A stretch of 64,000 nucleotides of DNA, taken from NCBI GenBank assembly GCA_011523505.1, contig WTGP01000008.1, forward strand, positions 244,629-308,628. Reading direction: 5' to 3'. Made by a program: the position numbers and the translations under genes. This stretch comes from Gammaproteobacteria bacterium. Its GTDB lineage: Bacteria; Pseudomonadota; Gammaproteobacteria; Steroidobacterales; Foliamicaceae. Under the pieces are notes generated by a model. It had not been told where the DNA came from. It made no database searches and was given only the letters and a program-made list of their open reading frames with translations. Below are positions 45,933 to 54,403 of the stretch, in pieces (the stretch's first letter is position 1; every line of letters starts with the position of its first letter).

Positions 45933-47761
45933 ACGCCGCCGAACTCTGGCCCGGACTCGACCAGGCGCGCAGCACCGGACTGGGCGCGCACGCCGAGCGC
46001 CGCTGGAACCGCGTCGAGGTGGACCCCGTTTCGCTGCAGGTGATCGGCGGCGCGCTGCACTCCATCGCCCACGAGATGGCCGAACTGCTCGTGCGCATGG
46101 CTTATTCCAGCGTCATGCGCGAGTCGCGCGACATCGGCGCGGCGCTGCTGGACTTCGACGGGCGGCAGTTGTGCGAGAGCGACTCCACGCCCATGCACTG
46201 CGGCTCCCTGCCCGCCTACGTGCGCGGCATCGACCGCAAGCACCGCGGGCGCTACCGGCCCGGCGACGTCTATCTGCACAACCACCCGTACCACGGCGCA
46301 TCGCACAGTCCCGACTACGGCGTGCTGCTGCCGCTGTTCGTGGGCGGCGTGCACGTCGGCTTCGCCGGCTGCACCGGCCACATGGTGGACATCGGCGCCG
46401 CCGACCCGGGATTCTCCGTGGACGTGCCGGACTTCTTCGCCGAGGGCCAGATCCTCGATGCGGTGAAACTGCACGCCGCCGGCGAACGGAGCGAGGGCCT
46501 CTGGTCGCTGATCATGGACAACGTGCGCACGCCCGAGGCCAACGCCGGCGATCTCGAGGCGATGATCGCCTGCTGCCGGCTGGGCGAGCGGCGTTTCGCG
46601 GGACTTGTCGCGCAGCACGGCCTGGACCGCGTGATGAGCGCGGCCGAGGAGTGGATGAACTACGCCGAGCGGCGGATGCGCGCGCGGATCGAGGAACTGC
46701 CCGACGGCGAGTACCCGGCGCCGGACGCCTGGCTGGAGGACGACGGCAAGCACTTCGGCAAGCCGCTGAAGATCGCGACGCGCGTTCTGGTGCGCGGAGG
46801 CGACATCTGCGTGGACCTGACCGGCTCCACGCCGCAGACCGCGACCGGCTTCAACTGCCCCTTCGAGGGCAGCGTGCTGCCGGCCGTGAACTTCGCGGTG
46901 CGGGCCCTGCTGCTGGACGAAACCGCCGAGGGCGCGGGCGTGCCGCAGAACGACGGCGTTTTTCGCCCGGTTTACGCCCACGCCCCGAAGGGCAGCATCT
47001 TCAACCCGATCTACCCGCGCGGCTGCGAGGCGCGCTTCACCCAGATCAACCGGATCCCCGACCAGGTCCTGGCGGCGCTGAGCGGGGCGCTGCCGGAGCG
47101 CGTCACCGGGGGCAACTCCGCCAATGTTTCGTGCTTCGTTTATTCGTTCGAGTCGTACCGGGGCAAATACCAGATCAACGTCGAGATCAACGAGGGCTCG
47201 TACGGCGGCCGCCACGGCCGCGACGGCCTCGACACCGTGGACACGCTGATGGCCAATACCCGCAACAATCCGCTGGAGGAGATGGAGCTGTCGGCGCCGA
47301 TGCTGTGCGAGCGCTACGAGCTGCGCGACGAAGCCCCGGCCCCCGGACGCTGGCGCGGCGGCATGGGCGCGGTCAAGACCTGGCGCTTTCTCGAGGGCGC
47401 GGCGGTCAGTTCCACCGGCGACAACCGCTCCGGCGATCCACCGCGCGGCATCTTCGGCGGCGCCGACGGACTGCCCGGCCAGGTAAAGGTCAATCCGGGC
47501 ACTCCCGACGAGCAGGAACTGCCGGCCAAGGTGTCGCACGCCCGTTTCGAGGCCGGCGACCGGCTGGAGATCACGCTGGTGTCCGGCGGCGGCTACGGCG
47601 ACCCGCTTCAGCGCGATCCCGCGAGCGTGGCCAACAACGTGCTCGACGGGCTGCTCTCGAGCGATGAGGCGCGCGAGCAGTACGGCGTCGTGATCGACCC
47701 GGAAACCGGCGCGCCGGACCTGCCCGCCACCGAAGCCCTGCGCTCCCGGGAGCAATCATGA
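45929..47761 (+). CDS. hyuB: Hydantoinase/oxoprolinase subunit B (HyuB-like)
   Basis: Second subunit of the ATP-dependent hydantoinase/oxoprolinase, 610 residues. Motifs include ARELLVRMAYSSVMRES-like AELLVRMAYSSVMRESRDIG, HCGSLPAYVRGI, GDVYLHNHPYHGASHSPDY (probable metal-binding His cluster), GHMVDIGA and the C-terminal VSGGGYGDPLQRDP. It starts inside the hyuA stop and ends inside the start of the second MmgE/PrpD gene, so the three are translationally coupled. Confidence 0.93.
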   Translation: MNAAELWPGLDQARSTGLGAHAERRWNRVEVDPVSLQVIGGALHSIAHEMAELLVRMAYSSVMRESRDIGAALLDFDGRQLCESDSTPMHCGSLPAYVRGIDRKHRGRYRPGDVYLHNHPYHGASHSPDYGVLLPLFVGGVHVGFAGCTGHMVDIGAADPGFSVDVPDFFAEGQILDAVKLHAAGERSEGLWSLIMDNVRTPEANAGDLEAMIACCRLGERRFAGLVAQHGLDRVMSAAEEWMNYAERRMRARIEELPDGEYPAPDAWLEDDGKHFGKPLKIATRVLVRGGDICVDLTGSTPQTATGFNCPFEGSVLPAVNFAVRALLLDETAEGAGVPQNDGVFRPVYAHAPKGSIFNPIYPRGCEARFTQINRIPDQVLAALSGALPERVTGGNSANVSCFVYSFESYRGKYQINVEINEGSYGGRHGRDGLDTVDTLMANTRNNPLEEMELSAPMLCERYELRDEAPAPGRWRGGMGAVKTWRFLEGAAVSSTGDNRSGDPPRGIFGGADGLPGQVKVNPGTPDEQELPAKVSHARFEAGDRLEITLVSGGGYGDPLQRDPASVANNVLDGLLSSDEAREQYGVVIDPETGAPDLPATEALRSREQS

Positions 47762-49134
47762 GCGTGGCCGAGAACGGGCGCAGCCTGGCGCTGGCCGAGG
47801 AACTGCTGGCGGTGGGCGACGCCTCCCTGGCCGAGCGCGACCTCAAGCAGGTCCGGAACCTGGTCCTCGACCACCTCGGCTGCTGCTACGCCGGTTCGCT
47901 GCTGGCCTGGGGCCGGCGCATGCACGAGTGGGCCGCGCCGCACGCGGGCTCGGGCAACGCGCCGCTGCTGGCTTCGCAAACGCGCCTGGCGCCCGGCCTT
48001 GCGGCGTTCGTGAACGCCACCGCCGCCCACGGCCTGGAACTGGACGACACCCACGACGAGTCAGTCAGCCATCCAGGCGCGGCGGTCATCGCCTCCAGCC
48101 TGGCGCTGGCGGCCCACCACGGTTTGAGCGGCGAACGGCTGGCCGCCGCAATCCATGCCGGCTACGAGGCGGTCGGCCGCGTGGGCGCGGCCACCAACGC
48201 GGCCGAGACCATCGAACTGGGCTTTCATCCCACCAGCCTGTTCGTCGGCTTCGGCGCGGCCGCCGCGGCGGCCGTGCTGCTGAACCTCTCGCCGAGGGAA
48301 CTGGCGCGCGCCTGGGGGCTTGTGCTGTCCATGGCCGGCGGCTCGATGCAGTTCAGCCAGGAGCCGGAAGGCACGACCGTCAAGCGCCTGCACGGCGGCT
48401 ACGCGGCGCTGCACGGCGTAATGGCCGCGGAACACGCCGGGCTCGGCATCGCCGGACCCGAGCAGGCGCTGGAGGGCCGCTACGGCCTGATCAGCAACTT
48501 CGGCGCCGATTCCGATCCCGAGCGTCTCAACCGCCCGCACCCCGACGGCCCGGAGATCCACCGCATCAGCTACAAGCCCTATCCCTGCTGCCGCCTGTTC
48601 CACTCCACCCTCGACGCCCTTGCAGAGGTCACGGACGATTTCAGCCTGGATCCGCAGGAAATCGAATCGATCGTCGTGGGCGGGCCCGACATCATGGTCA
48701 CCCAGCACATGCTGCGCCGGCCGACCTCGGAGATGGCCGCGCAATACAGCCTGCCGTTCACGCTGGGCGCGGCGCTCTACTACGGGCCGGCCTCGGTGGC
48801 CGGCTTCATGGGCGACGCGCTCGAGGACCGGCGCACGCTGGCGATCGCCGATCGGGTGGACGCGGTGGCGGACCCGGACATGCAGGCGGCCTTCCCGGCG
48901 CACTTCGGAAGCTGGCTGGAACTCAAGGACCGCAACGGCGAAACCCGCCGCTCGGACGTGCTCGACAGCCTCGGCACGCCCGCCAACCCGATGCGCCGCG
49001 ACGACCTGGTCGCGAAGTTCGATTCGCTGACCGCCGGCGACAACGGCATAAACGGCGCCGATATTGCCGCCATGCTCGAAGAATTGCACCAAATGCGTCT
49101 AATTGACGCTCTTCTTGCACCCTTCTGCAAGTAA
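47758..49134 (+). CDS. MmgE/PrpD family protein (paralogue 2)
   Basis: 458 residues. Typical motifs: FVNATAAHGLELDDTHDESVSHPGAAVIASSLALA, LGFHPTSLFVGFGAAAAAAVLL, and RISYKPYPCCRLFHSTLDALAE. It is in the coupled run hyuA-hyuB-prpD-like, and is the second PrpD-type protein in 6 kb. Possibly acts on the hydrolysed product (dehydration, decarboxylation or isomerisation). No active-site change obvious by eye compared with paralogue 1, but the two differ considerably outside these motifs. Confidence 0.9.
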   Translation: MSVAENGRSLALAEELLAVGDASLAERDLKQVRNLVLDHLGCCYAGSLLAWGRRMHEWAAPHAGSGNAPLLASQTRLAPGLAAFVNATAAHGLELDDTHDESVSHPGAAVIASSLALAAHHGLSGERLAAAIHAGYEAVGRVGAATNAAETIELGFHPTSLFVGFGAAAAAAVLLNLSPRELARAWGLVLSMAGGSMQFSQEPEGTTVKRLHGGYAALHGVMAAEHAGLGIAGPEQALEGRYGLISNFGADSDPERLNRPHPDGPEIHRISYKPYPCCRLFHSTLDALAEVTDDFSLDPQEIESIVVGGPDIMVTQHMLRRPTSEMAAQYSLPFTLGAALYYGPASVAGFMGDALEDRRTLAIADRVDAVADPDMQAAFPAHFGSWLELKDRNGETRRSDVLDSLGTPANPMRRDDLVAKFDSLTAGDNGINGADIAAMLEELHQMRLIDALLAPFCK

Positions 49135-49148
49135 ATACACCTAAAAGG

Positions 49149-49868
49149 ATGATTGCAACGCCTATGCCCAACGAACGCACGACCGCCGACCCGGTCCCGC
49201 AGGAGCAGTTGCAGGCCGACGTGGCCCTGCTGCTCGACACCATCGCAGCCGGCGAAGTGGCGATCGCGCCGCTGGACGTCGCCTACGCGATCAACGCCTG
49301 CACCGAGCCGGGCATCCGGCGCATCTACGCCGCCAAGAAGCGCAGCTACGAGAAACCGGGCGGGCTGTTCGCCAACACCACGATGAGCCGCGCGATCCAC
49401 GTCATGGACGACTGGAAGCACGACCTGGCCGCGACCATCGTGCGCGAGGAGAACATCCCCTTCTCGATCGTCGCGCCGTTTCGCGTCGGGCACGAGTTCT
49501 TCTCCAGCGTCGATCCCTTCGTGATGCAATCCTCCACCAAGGCCGAGACCATGGACATGCTGCTCAACGCCGGGCAGTTTCACAACGAGATCGCGCGCCA
49601 GTCCTGGGAGCGCGGCATGCCGGTGTTCGGCTCGTCGGCCAACACCTCGCTGCAGGGCTCGAAATACCGCTACGAGGACATCGAGGCGCCGGTGCGCGAG
49701 GCGGCCAGCGTGCATTTCGACTACGGGCTGTCGAAATACGCCAACCCGCACGGCCACTCCAGCACCATCATCGACTTCCGCGATTTCAGCGTGATCCGCG
49801 TGGGCGTCGTGTTCGACCAGGTCGCGGCCGCCTTCCTCAGGCACGGCAACGTCACCCTCAAGACCTGA
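49149..49868 (+). CDS. Sua5/YciO/YrdC-like protein
   Basis: 239 residues (ATG 49149; ATG 49164 is an alternative). The YrdC-like fold is suggested by EVAIAPLDVAYAINACTEPGIRRIYAAKKRSYEKP, which aligns with the PTDTVYGL..K.R region of threonylcarbamoyl-AMP synthases, and GSSANTSLQGSKYRYEDIE, matching their SAN segment. The usual PTDTVYGL is strongly altered, so it is unlikely to be the housekeeping tRNA t6A enzyme. YrdC domains bind carbamoyl-adenylate; linkage to HyuA/HyuB (whose product is an N-carbamoyl compound) suggests a role in carbamoyl handling. This is inference. Confidence 0.75.
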   Translation: MIATPMPNERTTADPVPQEQLQADVALLLDTIAAGEVAIAPLDVAYAINACTEPGIRRIYAAKKRSYEKPGGLFANTTMSRAIHVMDDWKHDLAATIVREENIPFSIVAPFRVGHEFFSSVDPFVMQSSTKAETMDMLLNAGQFHNEIARQSWERGMPVFGSSANTSLQGSKYRYEDIEAPVREAASVHFDYGLSKYANPHGHSSTIIDFRDFSVIRVGVVFDQVAAAFLRHGNVTLKT

Positions 49869-49904
49869 CCCGGGTAAAGAGCACGTCCCGCTCACGCTCC
49901 CGGA

Positions 49905-49934
49905 TTAGGTATTGCGCACGCAATCCGTTATCAT
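49905..49934 (+). promoter_or_regulatory. Putative promoter/operator of the TonB-receptor gene
   Basis: TATCAT at 49929-49934 resembles a -10 box. Just upstream, ATTGCG-CA-CGCAAT (49911-49924) is a perfect 14-base palindrome with a 2-base spacer. A -35 box is poor (TTAGGT). The palindrome would be an excellent place for a repressor that senses the receptor's ligand. No regulator gene lies adjacent. Confidence 0.4.
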
Positions 49935-49942
49935 TTCCGGCC

Positions 49943-49967
49943 CCCGGCGGCTGAGTGAGCCTCCGGG
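49943..49967 (+). promoter_or_regulatory. Leader hairpin upstream of the TonB-receptor gene
   Basis: CCCGG-C-GGCT, loop GAGTG, AGCC-T-CCGGG forms a near-perfect stem in the 5' leader, about 30 bases before the start codon. There is no T-run, so it is not a simple terminator. Its apical sequence CTGAGTGAG recurs in the hairpin just after the same gene. Confidence 0.4.
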
Positions 49968-50000
49968 TTCCCCGGAAAACATCCAACAGGAGAAGTTCGC

Positions 50001-52172
50001 ATGAATAATCGTTTACTGCGGCTATCGCTGGCCGCACTTACCGGCGGCTGCATGATGGTTGCGGCAAACGTGACGGCCCAGGAGAACGTCCTCGAAGAGA
50101 TCATCGTTACCGCGGAGAAACGCGAGGCGACGATCCAGGACACGGCCCTGGCCATCACCGCCGTCAGCGGCGACTTGCTTGAGAATGGCGGCCTGGACGA
50201 AATCGAGGACCTGAGCCTCGACGTGCCGTCGCTGGTATTCAGCCGGGCCGGCGGCGAAGCGCAGCTCTACATCCGCGGCGTGGGCACCAACCTGTTCGGC
50301 ATCGGCCAGGACTCGTCGGTGGCCGTGCACCAGGACGGCGTCTATCAGGGCCGCGCCCAGATGGGCCTGACCCAGTTCCTCGACGTGGAGCGCGTGGAGG
50401 TGCTGCGCGGACCGCAGGGCACGCTCTACGGCCGTAATGCCACCGCCGGCGTGATCAACATCATCCACCGCGCGCCCGGCGACGAGCCCGAAGGCTATGT
50501 GAACCTCAAGCTGGGCAACTTCAACCGTTACGACGGCGAGGCGGCCTACGGAGGCCCGATCGGCGACAACGCCGGCTTCCGTCTGGCGGTGCGCTACGGC
50601 AGCGACGGCGGCTTCACCGAGGACCTGGATCCCAGAGGCGGCGACGAGGTGGACGGCGGCGAGACCATGGCCGCCCGCGCGACCGTTACTTTCGCGGTTT
50701 CCGACACGGTCAATGCCAAGATCATCGGCGACTACACCGACTTCGACGGCGACAACCGCACCATCCGCCCGCGCGGCGACCTGCATCGCTCGGCGGCGGA
50801 AGGCGCCCAGCCGCTGCCGGACTTCGACCAGACCCGCAACGAAGTGGACAGCTTCCAGAAGTGGACGATCCGCGGCATTACCGCCGAAGTAACGGCGGAC
50901 CTGGGCGGCGGCCTGAGCCTTACCTCCATTACCGGCTACCGCCACTTCGAGGACAGCTTCCGCTTCAACACCGACGGCACCGAGATCTTCGTGACGCAGA
51001 CGCATTTCGAGCGCCACACCGACCAGCGCTCCCAGGAACTCCGCCTGGCCTGCGACTGCGAGGCCTACGAGTGGATCGCGGGCCTCTACTACTTCAACGA
51101 GGACAAGGAAGAGGCCCTCGGCCTGCCGGCCATCAACTTCGGCGGCGCATTCAACATCTTCGCCACCAACAAGACCGATGCCCTGGCCGGCTTCGGCGAG
51201 CTGACCTGGCATTTCAGCAACCGCCTCGACGGCATCGTGGGCGTGCGCTACAGCACTGAAGAGAAGGAAGACTGGAACCTTCGCGGGCTCACCGGCGGCA
51301 ACTTCGACGGCCTGTTCGGCGCCAGCGACCCACGCGCTTTTTCGTTCGCCTTCCCGCCGCGCAATACGACCGACGACTGGAACGCCTTCACGCCCAAGCT
51401 CGGACTGAAGTACGACTACAGCGACAACATCATGGTTTACGGCACGCTCACGCGCGGGTTCAAGTCCGGCGGCACCAACTCCCTGAGCGGCGACCCGGCC
51501 TTCGATCCCGAGTATCTGTGGAGCCTGGAGGTGGGCAGCAAGTCCACGCTGGCCGACGGCAGGGCGATCGCCAACGCTTCGGCCTTCTACTACGACTACA
51601 CCGACCTGCAGGTCTCGACCTTCGCGGAAGGAACGGTCAGGGTGAGAAACGCCGCGGAGGCCACGGTGTTGGGCATTGAACTGGACGTTTCCGCCGTGCT
51701 GTCCGACCAGTTCACCTGGGAGTCGTCCGCGATGCTGCTGAACGCCGAATACGACAAGTTCGTGACGCGCTACGGAACCCAGGTGCTCGACGTGGCTGGC
51801 AACATCATGGTCAACGCGCCGGAAGTCTCGCTCACGTCCACGTTGAGCTACAGCGCCGACGTCGGCCCCGGAACGTTCACGGCCCTGGCCCAGATCGCCT
51901 ACCGGTCTGAGGTTTTCCACAGCCAGTTCAACGAGGCCGAGGTCGGGCAGGACAGCGTCACGCTGGCCAACGTTCGCGCCGGGATCACGTTCCTGAACGG
52001 CGTGGAAGTCTCGTTCGTCGTGCGTAACCTGCTGGACGAGGAGTATTACCAGAATTCGGTGCGATTCACGTCGCTGAACGACCGCAGCAAGGACCTCACC
52101 GGCATCGGCGCGGCCCTGGGCTATCCCGGCGAAGGCCGCTCGATGGCGCTGCAACTGCACATGGGCTTTTGA
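50001..52172 (+). CDS. TonB-dependent outer-membrane receptor
   Basis: 723 residues with signal peptide (MNNRLLRLSLAALTGGCMMVAANVTAQ) and a TonB box-like EEIIVTAEKREATIQD. Plug domain ~45-170 includes IRGVGTNLFGIGQDSSVAVHQDG and VEVLRGPQGTLYGRNATAGVINI. The beta-barrel ends with an aromatic terminus (ALQLHMGF), as needed for outer-membrane assembly. A CDC pair (RLACDCEAYEW) in an extracellular loop is unusual. Ribosome site AGGAG lies 7 bases upstream. It probably imports the substrate metabolised by nearby genes; many such receptors in this group take up sterol-like or aromatic compounds. Confidence 0.93.
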   Translation: MNNRLLRLSLAALTGGCMMVAANVTAQENVLEEIIVTAEKREATIQDTALAITAVSGDLLENGGLDEIEDLSLDVPSLVFSRAGGEAQLYIRGVGTNLFGIGQDSSVAVHQDGVYQGRAQMGLTQFLDVERVEVLRGPQGTLYGRNATAGVINIIHRAPGDEPEGYVNLKLGNFNRYDGEAAYGGPIGDNAGFRLAVRYGSDGGFTEDLDPRGGDEVDGGETMAARATVTFAVSDTVNAKIIGDYTDFDGDNRTIRPRGDLHRSAAEGAQPLPDFDQTRNEVDSFQKWTIRGITAEVTADLGGGLSLTSITGYRHFEDSFRFNTDGTEIFVTQTHFERHTDQRSQELRLACDCEAYEWIAGLYYFNEDKEEALGLPAINFGGAFNIFATNKTDALAGFGELTWHFSNRLDGIVGVRYSTEEKEDWNLRGLTGGNFDGLFGASDPRAFSFAFPPRNTTDDWNAFTPKLGLKYDYSDNIMVYGTLTRGFKSGGTNSLSGDPAFDPEYLWSLEVGSKSTLADGRAIANASAFYYDYTDLQVSTFAEGTVRVRNAAEATVLGIELDVSAVLSDQFTWESSAMLLNAEYDKFVTRYGTQVLDVAGNIMVNAPEVSLTSTLSYSADVGPGTFTALAQIAYRSEVFHSQFNEAEVGQDSVTLANVRAGITFLNGVEVSFVVRNLLDEEYYQNSVRFTSLNDRSKDLTGIGAALGYPGEGRSMALQLHMGF

Positions 52173-52198
52173 GTAACGAGAACTCCAGGCGCTCGTTA

Positions 52199-52223
52199 CA
52201 GGCGCCCTGAGTGAGGGCGCCTG
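52199..52223 (+). terminator. Strong hairpin after the TonB-receptor gene (possible attenuator or terminator)
   Basis: CAGGCGCCCT, loop GAGTG, AGGGCGCCTG is a perfect 10-bp stem. Immediately before it GTAACGAG (52173-52180) and CTCGTTAC (52192-52199) form a second, partly competing stem. No U-tract follows, so it may be a Rho-type or regulatory structure separating the receptor from the MFS gene. Confidence 0.5.
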
Positions 52224-52239
52224 CCCCGGGAGGGAGGGC

Positions 52240-53562
52240 ATGTCGCCCTCCCCCCTCCAACCCATGAGCCGCAGGAGCTGGTACGTCGTCGGCGTCCTCA
52301 CGGTCGCCTACATCTGCTCGTTCATCGACCGCTCGGTGCTGGGCCTGATGGTGGGCCCGATCCGCGCCGAACTGGGCATCAGCGACACCCAGTTCAGCCT
52401 GCTGCACGGCTTCGCCTTCGCGATCTTCTACACGCTGCTGGGCATTCCCATCGCCTGGCTGGCCGACCGCGCCAGCCGTCGCAACATCATCGCCGCCGGC
52501 ATTGCCGTGTGGAGCCTGATGACCGCGCTGTGCGGCCTGGCGCGCACTTTCGGCGCGATGTTCATGGCCCGCGTGGGCGTGGGCGTGGGAGAAGCGGCGC
52601 TGTCGCCGGCCGCCTACTCGATGATCGCCGACCTGTTCCCGCGCGAGAAGCTCGGCCGCGCGCTGGGCATCTACTCGTCCGGCGTGTTCATCGGCATCGG
52701 CCTGAGCTTTATCCTGGTGGCCGAACTGATCGGCGCCCTGGACACGGTGACCTTGCCGGTGGTGGGCGAACTGACGCCTTGGCGGCTCACGCTCATCGTG
52801 CTGGGCGTTCCCGGCCTGGCGATCGCGGCGCTGTGCTTTACGTTTCGCGAACCGGCCCGCCTCGGGGCCGCGAAAGGCGGCGTCCCGCTGGGCGAAGTCG
52901 GCCGCTTCTTCGGGCAGAACTTCAGCCTCTACGCGCTGCATTTCATCGCCTTTTCCATGCTCACGCTGTTGTTCAACGCGGTGATGGCCTGGTTCGCCGA
53001 GTACCTGATCCGGATCCACGACATGGACCGGGGCGACGCCGGCTGGTACATCGGCCTGATCGTGACCTTCTTCGGCGGCGGCGGCATCATTTGCGGCGGG
53101 CTGCACGGCGACTATCTCAAGCGCCGCGGCGACAACGGCGGCGCGATCCGCTCGGCGCTGCTGGCGGCCTGCCTGCTGCTCCCCTTCGGCGCCGCCGCCA
53201 CGCTGATGCCGAACGCCGGGCTCTCCCTGCTGCTGTGCGCGCCGCTATTGTTCTTCTCGAGCTGGGTGTTCGCGCCGGCCACCGCCGCGTTGCAACTGTT
53301 CTCTCCGCCGGCCATGCGCGCGCAGTTCTCCGCCGTCTATCTGTTCGTCGTCAATCTCACCGGGATCGGATTCGGCGGCACCGCGGTGGCGTTGATTACC
53401 GACTTCGTGTTCCGCGACGACGGCATGCTGCACTACTCGATCGCCATCGCGGCCGCCTTGAGCGGCGCCGTAAGCGTCATCCTGCTGTGGCGGCTGCTCG
53501 GCATCTACCGGCGCGGCATGGACGATCGTGAACGGCAACTCGCCGCCGAGGCCGCGTCTTGA
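52240..53562 (+). CDS. MFS transporter, Spinster-like (paralogue 1)
   Basis: 440-residue major facilitator with about twelve hydrophobic segments. N-terminal IDRSVLGLMVGPIRAELGISDTQFSLLHG and the loop 2-3 motif WLADRASRRNIIAAG are typical; RVGVGVGEAALSPAAYSMIADLFP follows. A cytosolic-facing GDYLKRRGDNGG loop lies mid-protein. Spinster-like members carry sphingolipid-like or organic-acid substrates; specificity unknown. It probably moves the compound brought in by the receptor across the inner membrane. Its stop overlaps the VOC start (TTGA). Confidence 0.9.
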   Translation: MSPSPLQPMSRRSWYVVGVLTVAYICSFIDRSVLGLMVGPIRAELGISDTQFSLLHGFAFAIFYTLLGIPIAWLADRASRRNIIAAGIAVWSLMTALCGLARTFGAMFMARVGVGVGEAALSPAAYSMIADLFPREKLGRALGIYSSGVFIGIGLSFILVAELIGALDTVTLPVVGELTPWRLTLIVLGVPGLAIAALCFTFREPARLGAAKGGVPLGEVGRFFGQNFSLYALHFIAFSMLTLLFNAVMAWFAEYLIRIHDMDRGDAGWYIGLIVTFFGGGGIICGGLHGDYLKRRGDNGGAIRSALLAACLLLPFGAAATLMPNAGLSLLLCAPLLFFSSWVFAPATAALQLFSPPAMRAQFSAVYLFVVNLTGIGFGGTAVALITDFVFRDDGMLHYSIAIAAALSGAVSVILLWRLLGIYRRGMDDRERQLAAEAAS

Positions 53563-54335
53563 GCCGGGTCGCGCTGGACATCGACCACGTCGGCCTGGTT
53601 GGGCCGGACATCCTGCACACCGTGGCGGAGTTCCGGGCGCTGGGCTTTCGGGTCACCGATCCCGTCGAGCTGATGGGCACCGGACCCGACGGAAAGGAGA
53701 AAAGCCTCGATCAGCATAGCGCGCATTTCATCTTCGGCTCGACCTACGTGGAAATCAGCGAGGTCACGCGCCCCGGACCGGACCACCACCTTGGCGCCTG
53801 GCTGGGCGACGAGCCGGCCATCCGCATCCTGATCCTTCGCGCCGCGGACATCGACGCCGTCCGTGAGCACGCATTGGCCGCCGGTCAGGATCCCACGCCC
53901 GTGGGCGAGGCCAGCCGCGCGCTGCACTACGCCGACGGCGCGGTGGCGCGCTTCAAATGGCTGGCGCTGCCGCCGGAGACCTTCCCCGAAGCGCTGTGCG
54001 GCTACGTCCAGCACCTGACCCCGGAACTGGTGTTCTGGCAGGAGATGAACGCGCATCCCAACGGCGCGGTCGAACTGACCGGCATGACGCTGCACGCCGC
54101 GGACACGGGCGATGCCGAGCGCCGTTTCGCGCTGCTGGGCCGCGCGGGTGCGCCGGAACAGATCGACATCCGCCCGGCTGAAGATGGCCGAAGCGGCTTT
54201 ACCGCCCTGCACCTGCGCACCCGCAGCCTGGACCGGACCGGCGACGTGCTGGCCGCCGCCGGCAAGCCCTTCAAGCGCGACGCGGCCACTCTCACTGTCG
54301 CCGCCCCAGGCGTCCTCCTCGAGTTTCACGAATAA
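53559..54335 (+). CDS. VOC/glyoxalase_3-like protein
   Basis: 258 residues from a TTG start inside the MFS stop. Vicinal-oxygen-chelate pattern with two repeats: ALDIDHVGLVGPDILHTVAEFRALGFRVT and, in the second half, LTGMTLHAADTGDAERRFALLG. HFIFGSTYVEISEV and FTALHLRTRSLDRT supply candidate metal ligands. Family members act as dioxygenases, glyoxalases or isomerases; glyoxalase_3-type proteins are uncharacterised. Coupled translation with a transporter suggests that the substrate of the two is the same. Confidence 0.78.
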   Translation: MSRVALDIDHVGLVGPDILHTVAEFRALGFRVTDPVELMGTGPDGKEKSLDQHSAHFIFGSTYVEISEVTRPGPDHHLGAWLGDEPAIRILILRAADIDAVREHALAAGQDPTPVGEASRALHYADGAVARFKWLALPPETFPEALCGYVQHLTPELVFWQEMNAHPNGAVELTGMTLHAADTGDAERRFALLGRAGAPEQIDIRPAEDGRSGFTALHLRTRSLDRTGDVLAAAGKPFKRDAATLTVAAPGVLLEFHE

Positions 54336-54370
54336 TCCCTCCCATCGCGTAAGCTACGCCGCGGAGCTTC

Positions 54371-54376
54371 AGGAGG
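54371..54376 (+). promoter_or_regulatory. AGGAGG ribosome site that conflicts with the reported MFS start
   Basis: AGGAGG at 54371-54376 is nine bases before in-frame ATC (54386-54388) and 27 bases before the TTG start given above. It favours the ATC start or a sequencing difference at this codon. Confidence 0.5.
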
Positions 54377-54403
54377 GCGAAGCCAATCGACAGGCTGAAG
54401 AAA

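Noticed and set aside
45887-47755. 622-residue minus-strand ORF across hyuB
   Set aside because: Antisense shadow of hyuB, rich in His/Arg/Ala, without recognisable domain.
50022-52301. 759-residue minus-strand ORF across the TonB receptor gene
   Set aside because: Antisense of a clear receptor gene with signal peptide and plug motifs; no independent start signal.
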